A stretch of DNA of 10,919 bases from Desulfobacteraceae bacterium (GCA_002868985.1 PKTV01000131.1:1-10919), one strand, 5' to 3'. Positions 1 through 7,364 are shown, counted from the stretch's first letter. Made by a program: numbers and translations. The notes: generated from the letters alone by a model not told the origin.

Positions 1-100
1 AAGCTTCTTCAGGATTAACGATTACCCCCCATAGGACGAAGGTGATGGCCCAAATAAAAAACGACAAGTGTTAATAACCGGATATTCGTTCACAAAAAGG

Positions 101-128
101 TTGTAATAAAATTTTCGATGCTTATTTT
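101..128 (+). promoter_or_regulatory. Possible sigma70-type promoter for typA
   Basis: TTGTAA at 101-106 and TATTTT at 123-128 are separated by 16 bases and resemble weak -35 and -10 boxes. Transcription would begin near 135, inside or just before the stem-loop at 130-165. The whole stretch is AT-rich, so such matches are expected by chance. This is only the best candidate in the 186 bases before typA. Confidence 0.25.
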
Positions 129-129
129 A

Positions 130-165
130 TTTGTTTGGCTTTTATCTCAACTGAGCGCAAACAAA
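130..165 (+). repeat. Stem-loop upstream of typA, weak relative of the CGCTC repeat
   Basis: TTTGTTTGGCT at 130-140 can pair with AGCGCAAACAAA at 154-165, giving about 11 base pairs with one bulged base and a 13-base loop. The reverse complement of the right side, TTTGTTTGCGCTCAGTT, shares the CGCTCAGTT core and a TTTG start with the repeat copies at 4381-4430 and 10868-10915. The stem ends about 17 bases before the typA Shine-Dalgarno, so it would lie in the typA leader. It is more diverged than the other three copies and may be related only by chance. Confidence 0.4.
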
Positions 166-181
166 ATGAAGAAATGAACCA

Positions 182-187
182 CGGAAG
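182..187 (+). promoter_or_regulatory. Ribosome binding site that favours the typA GTG start at 196
   Basis: CGGAAG at 182-187 ends 8 bases before the GTG at 196. The upstream in-frame GTG at 187 would sit directly on this site with no spacing. The spacing therefore supports 196 as the start. A four-codon frame (ATG AAG AAA TGA, 167-178) precedes it and is probably not meaningful. Confidence 0.5.
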
Positions 188-195
188 TGCATCCA

Positions 196-2022
196 GTGAA
201 AAAAACTATCAAAAATGAAAAAATAAGAAATATCGCGATCATCGCGCATGTTGACCACGGCAAGACAACCCTTGTTGATGCCATGTTCAGACAGAGCGGG
301 CTCTTCAGGCCGGGCCTTGAAGTTGATGAGAGAATCATGGACAGCATGGACCTGGAACGGGAAAGAGGAATAACCATTGCCGCAAAAAACTGTTCCGTGC
401 AGTGGAACGGTGTAAAAATTAACATTATCGACACCCCCGGCCATGCTGATTTCGGCGGAGAGGTCGAGCGCGCCCTGTCTATGGCGGACGGTGCTATTTT
501 GCTCGTGGATGCGTCTGAAGGTCCGCTGCCCCAGACCCGTTTCGTTTTGAAGAAAACTTTTGAGAAAGGCCTCAAGGTTGTCGTGGTAATCAACAAGATC
601 GACAGAAAGGATGCCCGTCCTGAACAGATTCTCGATGGGATATATGACCTGTTTATCGATCTCGATGCCGACGGGGAACAGCTCGATTTTCCGTATCTAT
701 ATGCCATCGGACGCGAAGGCATTGCAAAAAAGACCCTGGCCGAAAAAAGCGATGATCTTCATCTTCTCTTTGAGACCATCATCAATGAAATACCGGCCCC
801 TGAATACGATTCCGAAGAACCGTTTCAGATGCTGGTGTCTGATCTCGGATATTCAGATTATCTTGGTCGGCTTGCCATCGGAAGAATTTTTAATCAAAAT
901 GCCAGGTTCAATGACGCCATGGTCTGTATCAACGACAAAGAAGAACATCTCCCGCTCAAGATATCCAAGCTTCAAGTATATGAAGGGATGATTTTGAAAG
1001 AGGTTGAAACGGCGGAACCCGGCGATATTGTGGTTCTCTCCGGGATCGAGGATGTCAAAATCGGTGACACGATCTGCACAAAAGAATTTCCAAAACCCTT
1101 AAAGAGAATCACCGTAGACGAGCCGACCATCTCAATGGAGTTTACCATCAACACGTCTCCCTTGAGCGGCAAGGAAGGCAAAATCGTACAGTCCGGCAAA
1201 ATACGCGAACGGCTGATCAAGGAAACCCTTAACAACGTTGCCGTCAGGTTTGAACAAACCGAGGACAGGGAAAGATTCATTGTAAAGGGCAGGGGTGAAT
1301 TTCAAATGGCCATTCTCATCGAAACCATGAGGCGGGAAGGATTTGAACTTTCCGTGGGTCGTCCAAAGGTGATTTACAAACAATTAAACGGAACCATGCT
1401 CGAGCCCATTGAGACACTGTTTGTGGATTGTGATGAACATTTTTTGGGAGTTGTCACCGAAAAGCTTTCCATAAGAAAGGGACGGATGACAAACCTTGTC
1501 AATAACCAAAGCGGAAGAATAAGGGCGGAATTTTCGATTCCCTCACGCGCGTTAATCGGTTACCGGGATGAATTCCTCACGGATACAAAGGGAACCGGAA
1601 TCATGAACACCCTTTTTGCAGGATATGAGCCGTTTCGGGGTGATTTCCCCACCCGGTTTACCGGCTCTATTGTTTCAGACCGGCAGGGGAACTCTGTTGC
1701 ATACGCACTCTATCACCTTGAACCCAGAGGCCGTCTTTTCATTGTTCCCGGAGAACCTGTTTATGCGGGAATGATTGTCGGTGAGCATAACAAGGTTGTT
1801 GATATCAGCGCAAATCCAAGCAAGGAAAAGAAGCTCACAAACATGCGTGCTTCCGGTAAAGATGAAAGCACGGTATGCTCGCCGGTGAAACCCATGACCC
1901 TCGAAAGGGCCATAAATTTTATAAAAGATGACGAGATGGTGGAGGTGACCCCGCAATCCATCAGGCTGTATAAAAAAACGCTTTCCATAAAGAAGCGGAA
2001 ATATAAAAACGAATTGAACTAA
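196..2022 (+). CDS. typA: Ribosome-associated GTPase TypA/BipA
   Basis: TypA/BipA is a translational GTPase of the EF-G family that binds the 70S ribosome. In other bacteria it supports 50S assembly and growth under cold or other stress. Counting from the GTG at 187, the P-loop AHVDHGKTT is at residues 20-28, the switch region ERGIT near 59-63, DTPGH at 82-86 and NKID at 136-139. The C-terminal half carries the beta-barrel domain, the EF-G III/V-like domains and the TypA-specific C-terminal domain, ending in a lysine-rich tail. The full length of about 608 residues matches the family and I see no frameshift. I chose the GTG at 196 because a good Shine-Dalgarno lies 8 bases upstream; the GTG at 187 would add three residues. 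It precedes prfC by 87 bases on the same strand, so co-transcription is possible, although a hairpin-forming repeat separates them. Confidence 0.96.
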   Translation: MKKTIKNEKIRNIAIIAHVDHGKTTLVDAMFRQSGLFRPGLEVDERIMDSMDLERERGITIAAKNCSVQWNGVKINIIDTPGHADFGGEVERALSMADGAILLVDASEGPLPQTRFVLKKTFEKGLKVVVVINKIDRKDARPEQILDGIYDLFIDLDADGEQLDFPYLYAIGREGIAKKTLAEKSDDLHLLFETIINEIPAPEYDSEEPFQMLVSDLGYSDYLGRLAIGRIFNQNARFNDAMVCINDKEEHLPLKISKLQVYEGMILKEVETAEPGDIVVLSGIEDVKIGDTICTKEFPKPLKRITVDEPTISMEFTINTSPLSGKEGKIVQSGKIRERLIKETLNNVAVRFEQTEDRERFIVKGRGEFQMAILIETMRREGFELSVGRPKVIYKQLNGTMLEPIETLFVDCDEHFLGVVTEKLSIRKGRMTNLVNNQSGRIRAEFSIPSRALIGYRDEFLTDTKGTGIMNTLFAGYEPFRGDFPTRFTGSIVSDRQGNSVAYALYHLEPRGRLFIVPGEPVYAGMIVGEHNKVVDISANPSKEKKLTNMRASGKDESTVCSPVKPMTLERAINFIKDDEMVEVTPQSIRLYKKTLSIKKRKYKNELN

Positions 2023-2046
2023 CGTTCGAAGAAAACAAATATCTAA

Positions 2047-2092
2047 CTAAACCGAGCGATTGTCGAGTTGCTATTTGAAACGCTTGGTTTAG
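2047..2092. repeat. Intergenic inverted repeat, CGCTC family, copy between typA and prfC
   Basis: CTAAACCGAGCG at 2047-2058 and CGCTTGGTTTAG at 2081-2092 form a 12-base inverted repeat with one G-T type mismatch and a 22-base spacer. The right arm with its flank, TTTGAAACGCTTGGTTTAGG, matches the right arms at 4411-4430 and 10896-10915 closely. The right arm borders AGGA at 2091-2094, the only purine-rich stretch before prfC. Folding of the transcript could therefore affect prfC translation. There is no T-run after the stem, so it does not look like a simple intrinsic terminator. Confidence 0.75.
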
Positions 2093-2109
2093 GATTTAAT
2101 AAAACCATC

Positions 2110-3696
2110 ATGAACAATTACAAAACAGAAATCGACAAGCGCCGGACATTTGGCATCATCAGCCATCCGGACGCAGGAAAGACCACATTGACCGAAAAGC
2201 TCCTTCTTTATGGCGGCGCCATTCAGCAGGCCGGCGCTGTAAAGGCCCGCAAGGCACAACGATATGCAACCAGCGACTGGATGGCCATCGAAAAGGAACG
2301 GGGCATATCCGTCACCACATCGGTGATGAAATTTAATTACAGGGATTTCGAGATAAATCTTCTGGACACCCCCGGACACCAGGACTTTTCCGAAGACACC
2401 TACAGGGTTTTGACGGCCGTCGACAGCGCTTTGATGGTCATCGACAACGCCAAAGGCGTTGAACCCCAGACCGAAAAGCTCATGGAAGTTTGTCGCATGC
2501 GCAACACGCCCATCATTACCTTTATCAACAAGCTGGACCGGGAGGGCATGACACCGATTGATATTCTTGACGATATTGAAAACAAGCTCCAGATCGAGTG
2601 CACCCCCCTTTCCTGGCCCATCGGCATGGGAAAGAGATTCAAGGGAGTTTACAACCTCTACAAAAAAGAGCTTCACCTTTTTACGCCCGGCCAGGAATCG
2701 CGCCGAAGGGAAGGCCTGGTGATTAACGACCTTTCTGACGCCAAACTCGATGAGGTTCTCGGAACCCAGGCCGATGAGTTAAGAGAGGATATCGAATTCA
2801 TCCAAGGCGTTGCAGCACCCTTTGAACTTGACCATTACCTTAAAGGCAACCAAACCCCTGTTTTTTTTGGGAGTGCCATCAACAATTTCGGGGTAAAGGA
2901 GATGCTGGACGCCTTTGTGGAGATGGCGCCGTCTCCGGGTCCCAGAGCGGCGGTTACACGAAAGGTCTCTCCCTATGAGGAAGCGTTCTCGGGTTTTGCG
3001 TTCAAAATTCAGGCCAACATGAATCCGGCACACCGGGACAGAATCGCATTTATCCGGATCTGCTCGGGCAAATTCACCAGAGGAATGAAGGCCGTTCACC
3101 ACAGAATCGGAAAAGATGTTACATTTTCAAATGCCACCATTTTCATGGCCAATGAGCGTGAAAACGTGTCGGAAGCCTATCCAGGCGATATCATCGGCAT
3201 TCATAACCATGGGACCATAAAAATCGGTGACACATTTACGGAGAAGGAGCCCTTAAAATTCTCCGGAATTCCCAATTTTGCCCCCGAAATTTTCAAAACG
3301 GTCATCCTCAAGAACCCCATGAAGGCAAAACATCTTCAAAAAGGGCTGGTCCAGCTCGCAGAAGAGGGGGTTGTTCAGGTTTTCAGACCGGTTGCCAGAA
3401 ACGGTTACATATTAGGGGCTGTGGGGATGCTTCAGTTTGACATCACAATGGAACGCTTAAGGTCCGAATATGGCGTTGATGCTGTTTACGAACCTGTTGA
3501 TTATCGTGTTGCGCGGTGGATCGAATGCGACGATCCTAAAAAGATGGCGGATTTTGAGAAAAAAAACCGGGCTAACATGGTAAAAGATGCCGAAGGATCG
3601 AGCGCCTATCTCACAACCAGTAAGTTCCAGCTCGACTATTGCATGAAAGAATGGCCCGGGATCGCGTTTTTTAAGACCAGAGAAATCAATGCTTAA
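2110..3696 (+). CDS. prfC: Peptide chain release factor 3 (RF3)
   Basis: RF3 is the GTPase that recycles RF1/RF2 from the ribosome after termination. Counting from the ATG at 2110 (528 residues, close to the 529 of E. coli RF3), the P-loop SHPDAGKTT is at 18-26, SDWM near 55-58, the switch element ERGIS near 63-67, DTPGH at 86-90 and NKLD at 140-143. The C-terminal part has the expected RF3 domains and is intact. The frame is open upstream to a TTG at 2068, but those 14 extra codons lie in the inverted repeat and match nothing in the family, so I use the ATG. The only Shine-Dalgarno-like sequence, AGGA at 2091-2094, is 15 bases from the ATG, which is long. Translation may be weak or depend on folding of the repeat. 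A small basic protein gene follows after 37 bases. Confidence 0.95.
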   Translation: MNNYKTEIDKRRTFGIISHPDAGKTTLTEKLLLYGGAIQQAGAVKARKAQRYATSDWMAIEKERGISVTTSVMKFNYRDFEINLLDTPGHQDFSEDTYRVLTAVDSALMVIDNAKGVEPQTEKLMEVCRMRNTPIITFINKLDREGMTPIDILDDIENKLQIECTPLSWPIGMGKRFKGVYNLYKKELHLFTPGQESRRREGLVINDLSDAKLDEVLGTQADELREDIEFIQGVAAPFELDHYLKGNQTPVFFGSAINNFGVKEMLDAFVEMAPSPGPRAAVTRKVSPYEEAFSGFAFKIQANMNPAHRDRIAFIRICSGKFTRGMKAVHHRIGKDVTFSNATIFMANERENVSEAYPGDIIGIHNHGTIKIGDTFTEKEPLKFSGIPNFAPEIFKTVILKNPMKAKHLQKGLVQLAEEGVVQVFRPVARNGYILGAVGMLQFDITMERLRSEYGVDAVYEPVDYRVARWIECDDPKKMADFEKKNRANMVKDAEGSSAYLTTSKFQLDYCMKEWPGIAFFKTREINA

Positions 3697-3733
3697 AAAT
3701 AGAATATAAATCCCGCATCAAAGGATATTATCC

Positions 3734-3946
3734 ATGGGCGGCAGATTTGGAAAATATGGGGACATGAAAAGAAAGGCCCGGCTACGTCGCAGCAGGGCGT
3801 TGAAAAAAAATGTTTGCCAATTAAAACAAACATCACGAAGACCTAAAAAAGATAAAGGTCTCCAGATTCAGTCAGCAGACAAATTGAAGGTGGATGTTGA
3901 AATCAAACCGGAAGAACTTTCGGATCCGAACGAATCAAATGCCTGA
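3734..3946 (+). CDS. Small basic hypothetical protein (70 aa)
   Basis: I do not recognise a named family. The N-terminal half, starting MGGRFGKYGDMKRKARLRRS, is extremely rich in lysine and arginine. The last 20 or so residues are acidic (EIKPEELSDPNES). That charge layout suggests a nucleic-acid- or ribosome-binding peptide, but this is inference. AAGGA at 3721-3725 lies 8 bases before the ATG and supports translation. The gene begins 37 bases after prfC stops, on the same strand, so it is probably read from the same transcript. It contains a single cysteine and no membrane segment. A ribosome-associated role would fit the neighbours typA and prfC, though small basic frames can also be spurious. 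Confidence 0.68.
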   Translation: MGGRFGKYGDMKRKARLRRSRALKKNVCQLKQTSRRPKKDKGLQIQSADKLKVDVEIKPEELSDPNESNA

Positions 3947-4012
3947 ACTTCCGCGCTCACTGCTGAGACCATCCGGAGTATTCTATATTAAAATTCCTCG
4001 AACGTTTTTTGG

Positions 4013-4366
4013 TTAAACCATAGGGCATAGCGCCCTGGTTTCACAAAATAATTGCAGCAGTACAAATGCCACCGCATGCTTTTTCTGAGTCGGAGAACCC
4101 CACAACGGCCAGCGATTCATGGCTTTTAAGATCCTCTCCAGTCGGTCATTGAACAATATCGCCCGCTCGAACTCTTCATAGGACCTTCCGGTTCTCCGGT
4201 CGATGGTGGGGAACCATACAGGAACCCAACCTTCCACGGTTTCATCGTACATCTCCCAGGCATCCGCCGGGTTCACTCGTGGCGGCACGGTGTCCCAATT
4301 TATGGCCGGCAGAGGAAGGTCTTTGTCTAAAAATTCAATGAGTAACGGATTCGGTTTTCTGACCAT
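4013..4366 (-). CDS. Hypothetical protein (117 aa)
   Basis: I do not recognise this family. The protein is rich in tryptophan, proline and acidic residues in its first half (INWDTVPPRVNPADAWEMYD, then VEGWVPVWFPTIDRRTGRS). The second half looks helical and hydrophobic near the end. There is no signal peptide or clear transmembrane helix, and the protein appears soluble. Translation is well supported: GAGGAA (reverse complement of 4372-4377) lies 5 bases before the ATG. It follows the thioredoxin-HEAT gene by 54 bases, and that gap is almost filled by an inverted repeat. It ends facing the plus-strand prfC group, with 66 bases and no clear terminator between them. It could be an accessory protein of the thioredoxin-HEAT gene, but nothing in the sequence proves it. 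Confidence 0.8.
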   Translation of the reverse strand: MVRKPNPLLIEFLDKDLPLPAINWDTVPPRVNPADAWEMYDETVEGWVPVWFPTIDRRTGRSYEEFERAILFNDRLERILKAMNRWPLWGSPTQKKHAVAFVLLQLFCETRALCPMV

Positions 4367-4371
4367 TTGTA

Positions 4372-4377
4372 TTCCTC
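4372..4377 (-). promoter_or_regulatory. Strong Shine-Dalgarno for the 117-residue gene
   Basis: Read on the minus strand this is GAGGAA, 5 bases before the ATG at 4366. It starts immediately after the inverted repeat at 4381-4430. It sets the start codon with confidence and leaves the repeat outside the coding region. Confidence 0.7.
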
Positions 4378-4380
4378 ATT

Positions 4381-4430
4381 CCTAAATTGAGCGACACAAT
4401 TTGTTTTGAATTTGAAACGCTCAGTTTGGG
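4381..4430. repeat. Intergenic inverted repeat, CGCTC family, overlapping a stop codon
   Basis: CCTAAATTGAGCG at 4381-4393 is the near reverse complement of CGCTCAGTTTGGG at 4418-4430, with two differences in 13, both G-T compatible. The spacer includes TTTGAAA directly before the right arm, as in the copies at 2047-2092 and 10868-10915. The right arm contains the TGA stop (4421-4423) of the thioredoxin-HEAT gene and encodes its last few residues (the NPN end). The left arm ends 4 bases from the Shine-Dalgarno of the next gene. Confidence 0.75.
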
Positions 4431-5389
4431 TTAAGGGCTTCCAATGCTTCCTGAGCCGCCTCTTTCACATCAACGCCATATGGACCGTTCAAAACGGTTT
4501 CAAGTTTTGGAATCATCCCCTTGTCTCCGGATTTTCCCAAAAGATAAAGAATGTCCCCTTTGACCGTATCTTCTGTCGTTAAAAAACAATCCCATAAATA
4601 GGGCAGGGTATGGTGAACCAGCGTATTATTTTCCTCGGCAATGGTTTCAAATACCATCATGGCTGCCAGGCGAACCGGCCATTTTGTGTGAACCATAAGT
4701 TCCGTAAAAGCCGGAAAAATTTTTCCGCTCTCAAGCATCATTCTGGCCACTTCTAAAGCACCGCCTTCTTCAAACATGGTTTTCAATGATAACGCACTGA
4801 GTCGAGAAGGGTCCCGGTTAATAATCATGTCGACAATTTCTTCCATCTGAATTGATCCGGTCCAGTAAAATTGATCATCCAGCAATACCGTCGGTGCGGA
4901 TTGGATATTGTCGGATGCTGCCTTTTCCGGAAAAAATGCGCCGTCAATGATGGTCAGCTTTATGGATTCACTCGCCGCAGCAAGACGGAGCAGCTGCTTT
5001 ACTGTTACCGGACAAAAAGGACAATGGGGCGTAATATAAACCTTCAACAGGGCGGGAACCTGGATTTGATGAAGATTTTTATGAACCGACAAAGGACCTT
5101 TTTGGGCCTGGCCGCCACTGTCGGCCAGTGCACTCAGAAACGGTTCAAGTTCCTTACCCGTTGGAATCGCCTGATATCCAACATTTCCTATCTGAATAGT
5201 GGGGGAGGTTGAGCCTTCATCTTTTTCTCGTTTTATTTTAATCTTAGGCACAATGCGCATCAAATCATCACAGAAATCTTTAAATGTTTGGCTGCGTTCG
5301 TCCTCGGTCGAAATCATATGGATGCGTATGTCATCTTTAAGTGTTTGGCTCCAATCGGCTATTTGTTTTTTTTCTTTTTCCGGGATCAT
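4421..5389 (-). CDS. Thioredoxin/glutaredoxin-fold protein fused to a HEAT-like repeat domain
   Basis: The 322 residues appear to hold three parts. Residues about 18-92 look like a degenerate thioredoxin fold without CxxC, of the kind seen at the N-terminus of AhpF and of archaeal-type protein disulfide oxidoreductases. Residues about 108-192 form a second thioredoxin fold with a redox pair CPFC at 123-126 and a cis-proline loop SAPTVLL near 164-170. Residues about 195-320 are helical pairs resembling HEAT repeats (for example WPVRLAAMMVFETIAEE and VDVKEAAQEALEAL). I infer a thiol-disulfide exchange protein whose helical tail binds a partner; the substrate is unknown. No signal peptide is visible, so it should act in the cytoplasm. 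The ATG at 5389 has only a weak upstream purine stretch. The stop codon lies inside an intergenic repeat. Upstream is a large palindromic element, so it may be a separate transcription unit with the 117-residue gene. Confidence 0.85.
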   Translation of the reverse strand: MIPEKEKKQIADWSQTLKDDIRIHMISTEDERSQTFKDFCDDLMRIVPKIKIKREKDEGSTSPTIQIGNVGYQAIPTGKELEPFLSALADSGGQAQKGPLSVHKNLHQIQVPALLKVYITPHCPFCPVTVKQLLRLAAASESIKLTIIDGAFFPEKAASDNIQSAPTVLLDDQFYWTGSIQMEEIVDMIINRDPSRLSALSLKTMFEEGGALEVARMMLESGKIFPAFTELMVHTKWPVRLAAMMVFETIAEENNTLVHHTLPYLWDCFLTTEDTVKGDILYLLGKSGDKGMIPKLETVLNGPYGVDVKEAAQEALEALNPN

Positions 5390-5446
5390 TGCTTTTTCAT
5401 CTCTAAACTTGACGAACTTTTAAAAAATCAACATTGAGACGACAAA

Positions 5447-5578
5447 GTAAAAAGTTCAAGTTCCCCCGCATAACACCAGCGGGATAAAGAGGCGCCGCGA
5501 ATTTCATGGCATGATGCGTACCTATGTACGCCGCAGTGAACACGAAATGAAGCACAACGCAAAAATTGGACTTTTTAC
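5447..5578. repeat. Large palindromic intergenic element (REP/MITE-like)
   Basis: The ends, GTAAAAAGTTCAA at 5447-5459 and TTGGACTTTTTAC at 5566-5578, are inverted repeats matching at 12 of 13 positions. Inside are a small hairpin, CCCGC (5465-5469) with GCGGG (5479-5483), and a central hairpin, GCGTAC (5516-5521), loop CTAT, GTACGC (5526-5531). The 206-base gap between the 364-residue gene and the thioredoxin-HEAT gene is thus mostly folded sequence. A 77-codon minus-strand frame across it is most likely an accident of the repeat. I have an unverified impression of similar sequence in other Desulfobacterales. It could be a mobile miniature element, a REP-like repeat or a structured RNA. Confidence 0.6.
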
Positions 5579-5595
5579 GAAGCTGCCAAACGTGA

Positions 5596-6690
5596 CTATC
5601 GGGCAAAGCAGGACTTAAACCGCTTTGCGATCTCATTCTCCACCCATCTCATATCATTTTTCTCTCTGCCGATCCGATAAATACCGACGATCGCTTCAGC
5701 GCGGGATTTGGCGCTTCGATAACCTTCAGTCACTGCTTTCTCTATCAATTCCCAGTCACGTGTTTGAGTGAATTTTTGAAACGCCTCAATTATTTGAGGA
5801 AACAATATTTTGTTAAAGCTTTCGAGAAAAGCGACGTAAAATGCAAGAGACGATGTTTTTCGCTTTTCGATAATATGGGAAAGTGTTCCATACTCGCTGG
5901 TGTCAGCCAAAAGGTCTTTAACGGCTCGGGTTAAAAGTTCGATGGGGGTGTGGGGAAACGCTGCAATAATTTCTTGCCATGTTTTGCGGTCAAAAGCCGT
6001 GTCCTGCATTTCGCCCAACTCATGATAAATATAGGTATCTGTTTCATTGGCGGCAATTGTAGGCAAATTCCGGTGTAAATCTTCAGGTGTCTGTTCTTTC
6101 AGCCCATAATCTTCCAAACCGAAACTTAAAGCATAACGTCCTGAATTTTTAATATAAAATATTTGATCCCAAAGAAAAAGTCTGGCGGATTCTTTTCGAA
6201 CATAAATACAATTGTCCTGAGACAGGGCAGGGATGGTCAATAGATCACGGGCAAGCTCCTCACCGAGAATAAATATCGTAATTCCGTTTATTGTTTTCTT
6301 GTCTTCAATTACAGCAAGAAAAAATGAGGGTTTAAGGCCCCGGGCATAGCCTCCTCCGTAGATGTATCCCCTGGGCTCTAAAATTACATTGATTCCTTTG
6401 ACATCAAATGGATCGAATTGACGCCCGAAAAGGGTGATGTCGTGAAAATCTTTATCTATCAGTTTTTCCCACGTTTCTTCTTTGTCGCCAATCCATTTTA
6501 AGACCTCTGAAGGATCATTTTCAACCCAGGGGTCCAATCTGTTTTCCCACTTGTACAAATCCCGCAATCGCAATGCCAAACCGCAAATGGAATAGAGTCC
6601 GGCATGCCGGGCATCCGCAATATTGCAGTTCTCAAGGACTTGGTCGGTGATGTCATCTATCTGAAACATATTGATTTGATTCCACTTCAC
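5596..6690 (-). CDS. Uncharacterised 364-residue protein with an HExxE motif
   Basis: I cannot name its function. The opening pattern around residues 29-55 (RHAGLYSICGLALRLRDLYK, then PW) recalls a deltaproteobacterial family that I think is catalogued as Sfum_1244; I have not verified this. A glycine/tyrosine stretch lies at 108-118 (GYIYGGGYARG). HELGE at 223-227 has the HExxE spacing that can bind metal, with further histidines at 247 and 272. The C-terminal 100 residues look like helical repeats. No signal peptide or membrane segment is visible. The GTG start at 6690 overlaps the TGA of sua5 as GTGA, which suggests translational coupling. An alternative ATG at 6669 would shorten it by seven residues and has a modest GTGGA 10 bases before it. 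It ends in TAG next to the palindromic element. Confidence 0.85.
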   Translation of the reverse strand: MKWNQINMFQIDDITDQVLENCNIADARHAGLYSICGLALRLRDLYKWENRLDPWVENDPSEVLKWIGDKEETWEKLIDKDFHDITLFGRQFDPFDVKGINVILEPRGYIYGGGYARGLKPSFFLAVIEDKKTINGITIFILGEELARDLLTIPALSQDNCIYVRKESARLFLWDQIFYIKNSGRYALSFGLEDYGLKEQTPEDLHRNLPTIAANETDTYIYHELGEMQDTAFDRKTWQEIIAAFPHTPIELLTRAVKDLLADTSEYGTLSHIIEKRKTSSLAFYVAFLESFNKILFPQIIEAFQKFTQTRDWELIEKAVTEGYRSAKSRAEAIVGIYRIGREKNDMRWVENEIAKRFKSCFAR

Positions 6691-7364
6691 CCTAACGTTG
6701 CAAAATCCGGAGGGTCCTCAAGCGCAATAAGAATATCTTTTGCCGGGATTGCGCCTTCTCTTAAAATTTTCGGGGGATCGACGGTCACATCCACGACGGT
6801 TGAGCCGATACCGCCTTTGAGCGGCCCGGCATCAAGAATCAGATCCACTTTATCCAAAATCCGCGGATTAATGTCAGAAACCGTTGAACACCCTGAATCT
6901 CCGGTAATATTGGCACTTGTAGCGGTAAGAGGACATCCGACAGCCTTTGAGAGGGCTAAAGCAACAGGGTGCTGCGGCATTCGAATACCAACTTTCCCGG
7001 TATCTGCCGTAAGGTTTGCCGGCAGTGTGTCTTTGGCCTTGAAAATAAGGGTGACCGCACCCGGCCAGAAACAGTTCATAATGTGTACAGCTGCCGAAGA
7101 GACATGTTGAACAAGTTTTGTCACGTCTTTTCGGTGGGGTATGAGGACCAGCAACGGTTTATGATAAGACCGCTGTTTTATGTCAAAAACCCTGTCCACA
7201 GCTTTGGCGTTCAGGGCATCTGCTCCCAATCCGTAAAGGTACTGGGTGGGGAACACAATGACCCCGCCGTCTTTTATGATCTGAGAGGTCGCAACGATGT
7301 GATCATCTCTGGGATTTAATGGGTCAGCCTGAAGGATTTTTAAGCTTTTTGGCTTTTTGATCAA
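6687..7364 (-). CDS. Threonylcarbamoyl-AMP synthase (Sua5/YrdC/YwlC family)
   Basis: The enzyme makes L-threonylcarbamoyladenylate from threonine, bicarbonate and ATP, the first step of the t6A modification at tRNA position 37. From the TTG at 7364 the product is 225 residues: a single YrdC domain without the extra C-terminal domain of long Sua5 proteins. Family marks are FPTQYLYGLGADA at about 38-50, the binding signature IKQRSYHKPLLVL at 62-74, TSANITG at 149-155 and GSTVVDV at 187-193. The start is uncertain. The frame is open to an ATG at 7478, but that would overlap purE by 155 bases with sequence unlike the family. The TTG at 7364 follows AAGGAG by about 13 bases and overlaps the end of purE by 41 bases. 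Its stop overlaps the next gene's GTG, so purE, sua5 and the 364-residue gene look co-translated. Confidence 0.92.
   Translation of the reverse strand: MIKKPKSLKILQADPLNPRDDHIVATSQIIKDGGVIVFPTQYLYGLGADALNAKAVDRVFDIKQRSYHKPLLVLIPHRKDVTKLVQHVSSAAVHIMNCFWPGAVTLIFKAKDTLPANLTADTGKVGIRMPQHPVALALSKAVGCPLTATSANITGDSGCSTVSDINPRILDKVDLILDAGPLKGGIGSTVVDVTVDPPKILREGAIPAKDILIALEDPPDFATLG

Noticed and set aside
1..6. HindIII site (AAGCTT) at the first base, suggesting a cloning junction
   Set aside because: The same hexamer occurs elsewhere in the window (for example near 967 and 7342), so its position at base 1 may be chance. Nothing else suggests vector or chimeric sequence.
147..722. 191-codon minus-strand open frame opposite typA
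   Set aside because: It is antisense to the conserved GTPase domain of typA, is rich in serine and arginine as shadow frames often are, and matches no family.
2089..2676. 195-codon minus-strand open frame opposite prfC
   Set aside because: It is antisense to the P-loop region of prfC and has no domain or ribosome binding site that I can support.
3947..4012. Bidirectional terminator between the converging gene groups
   Set aside because: A terminator is expected here, but I found no stable stem followed by a T-run, only a short T-run near 4003-4010 without a good hairpin.
5403..5636. 77-codon minus-strand open frame
   Set aside because: It lies across the palindromic element and the end of the 364-residue gene. 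Its sequence is explained by the repeat, and I see no convincing ribosome binding site.
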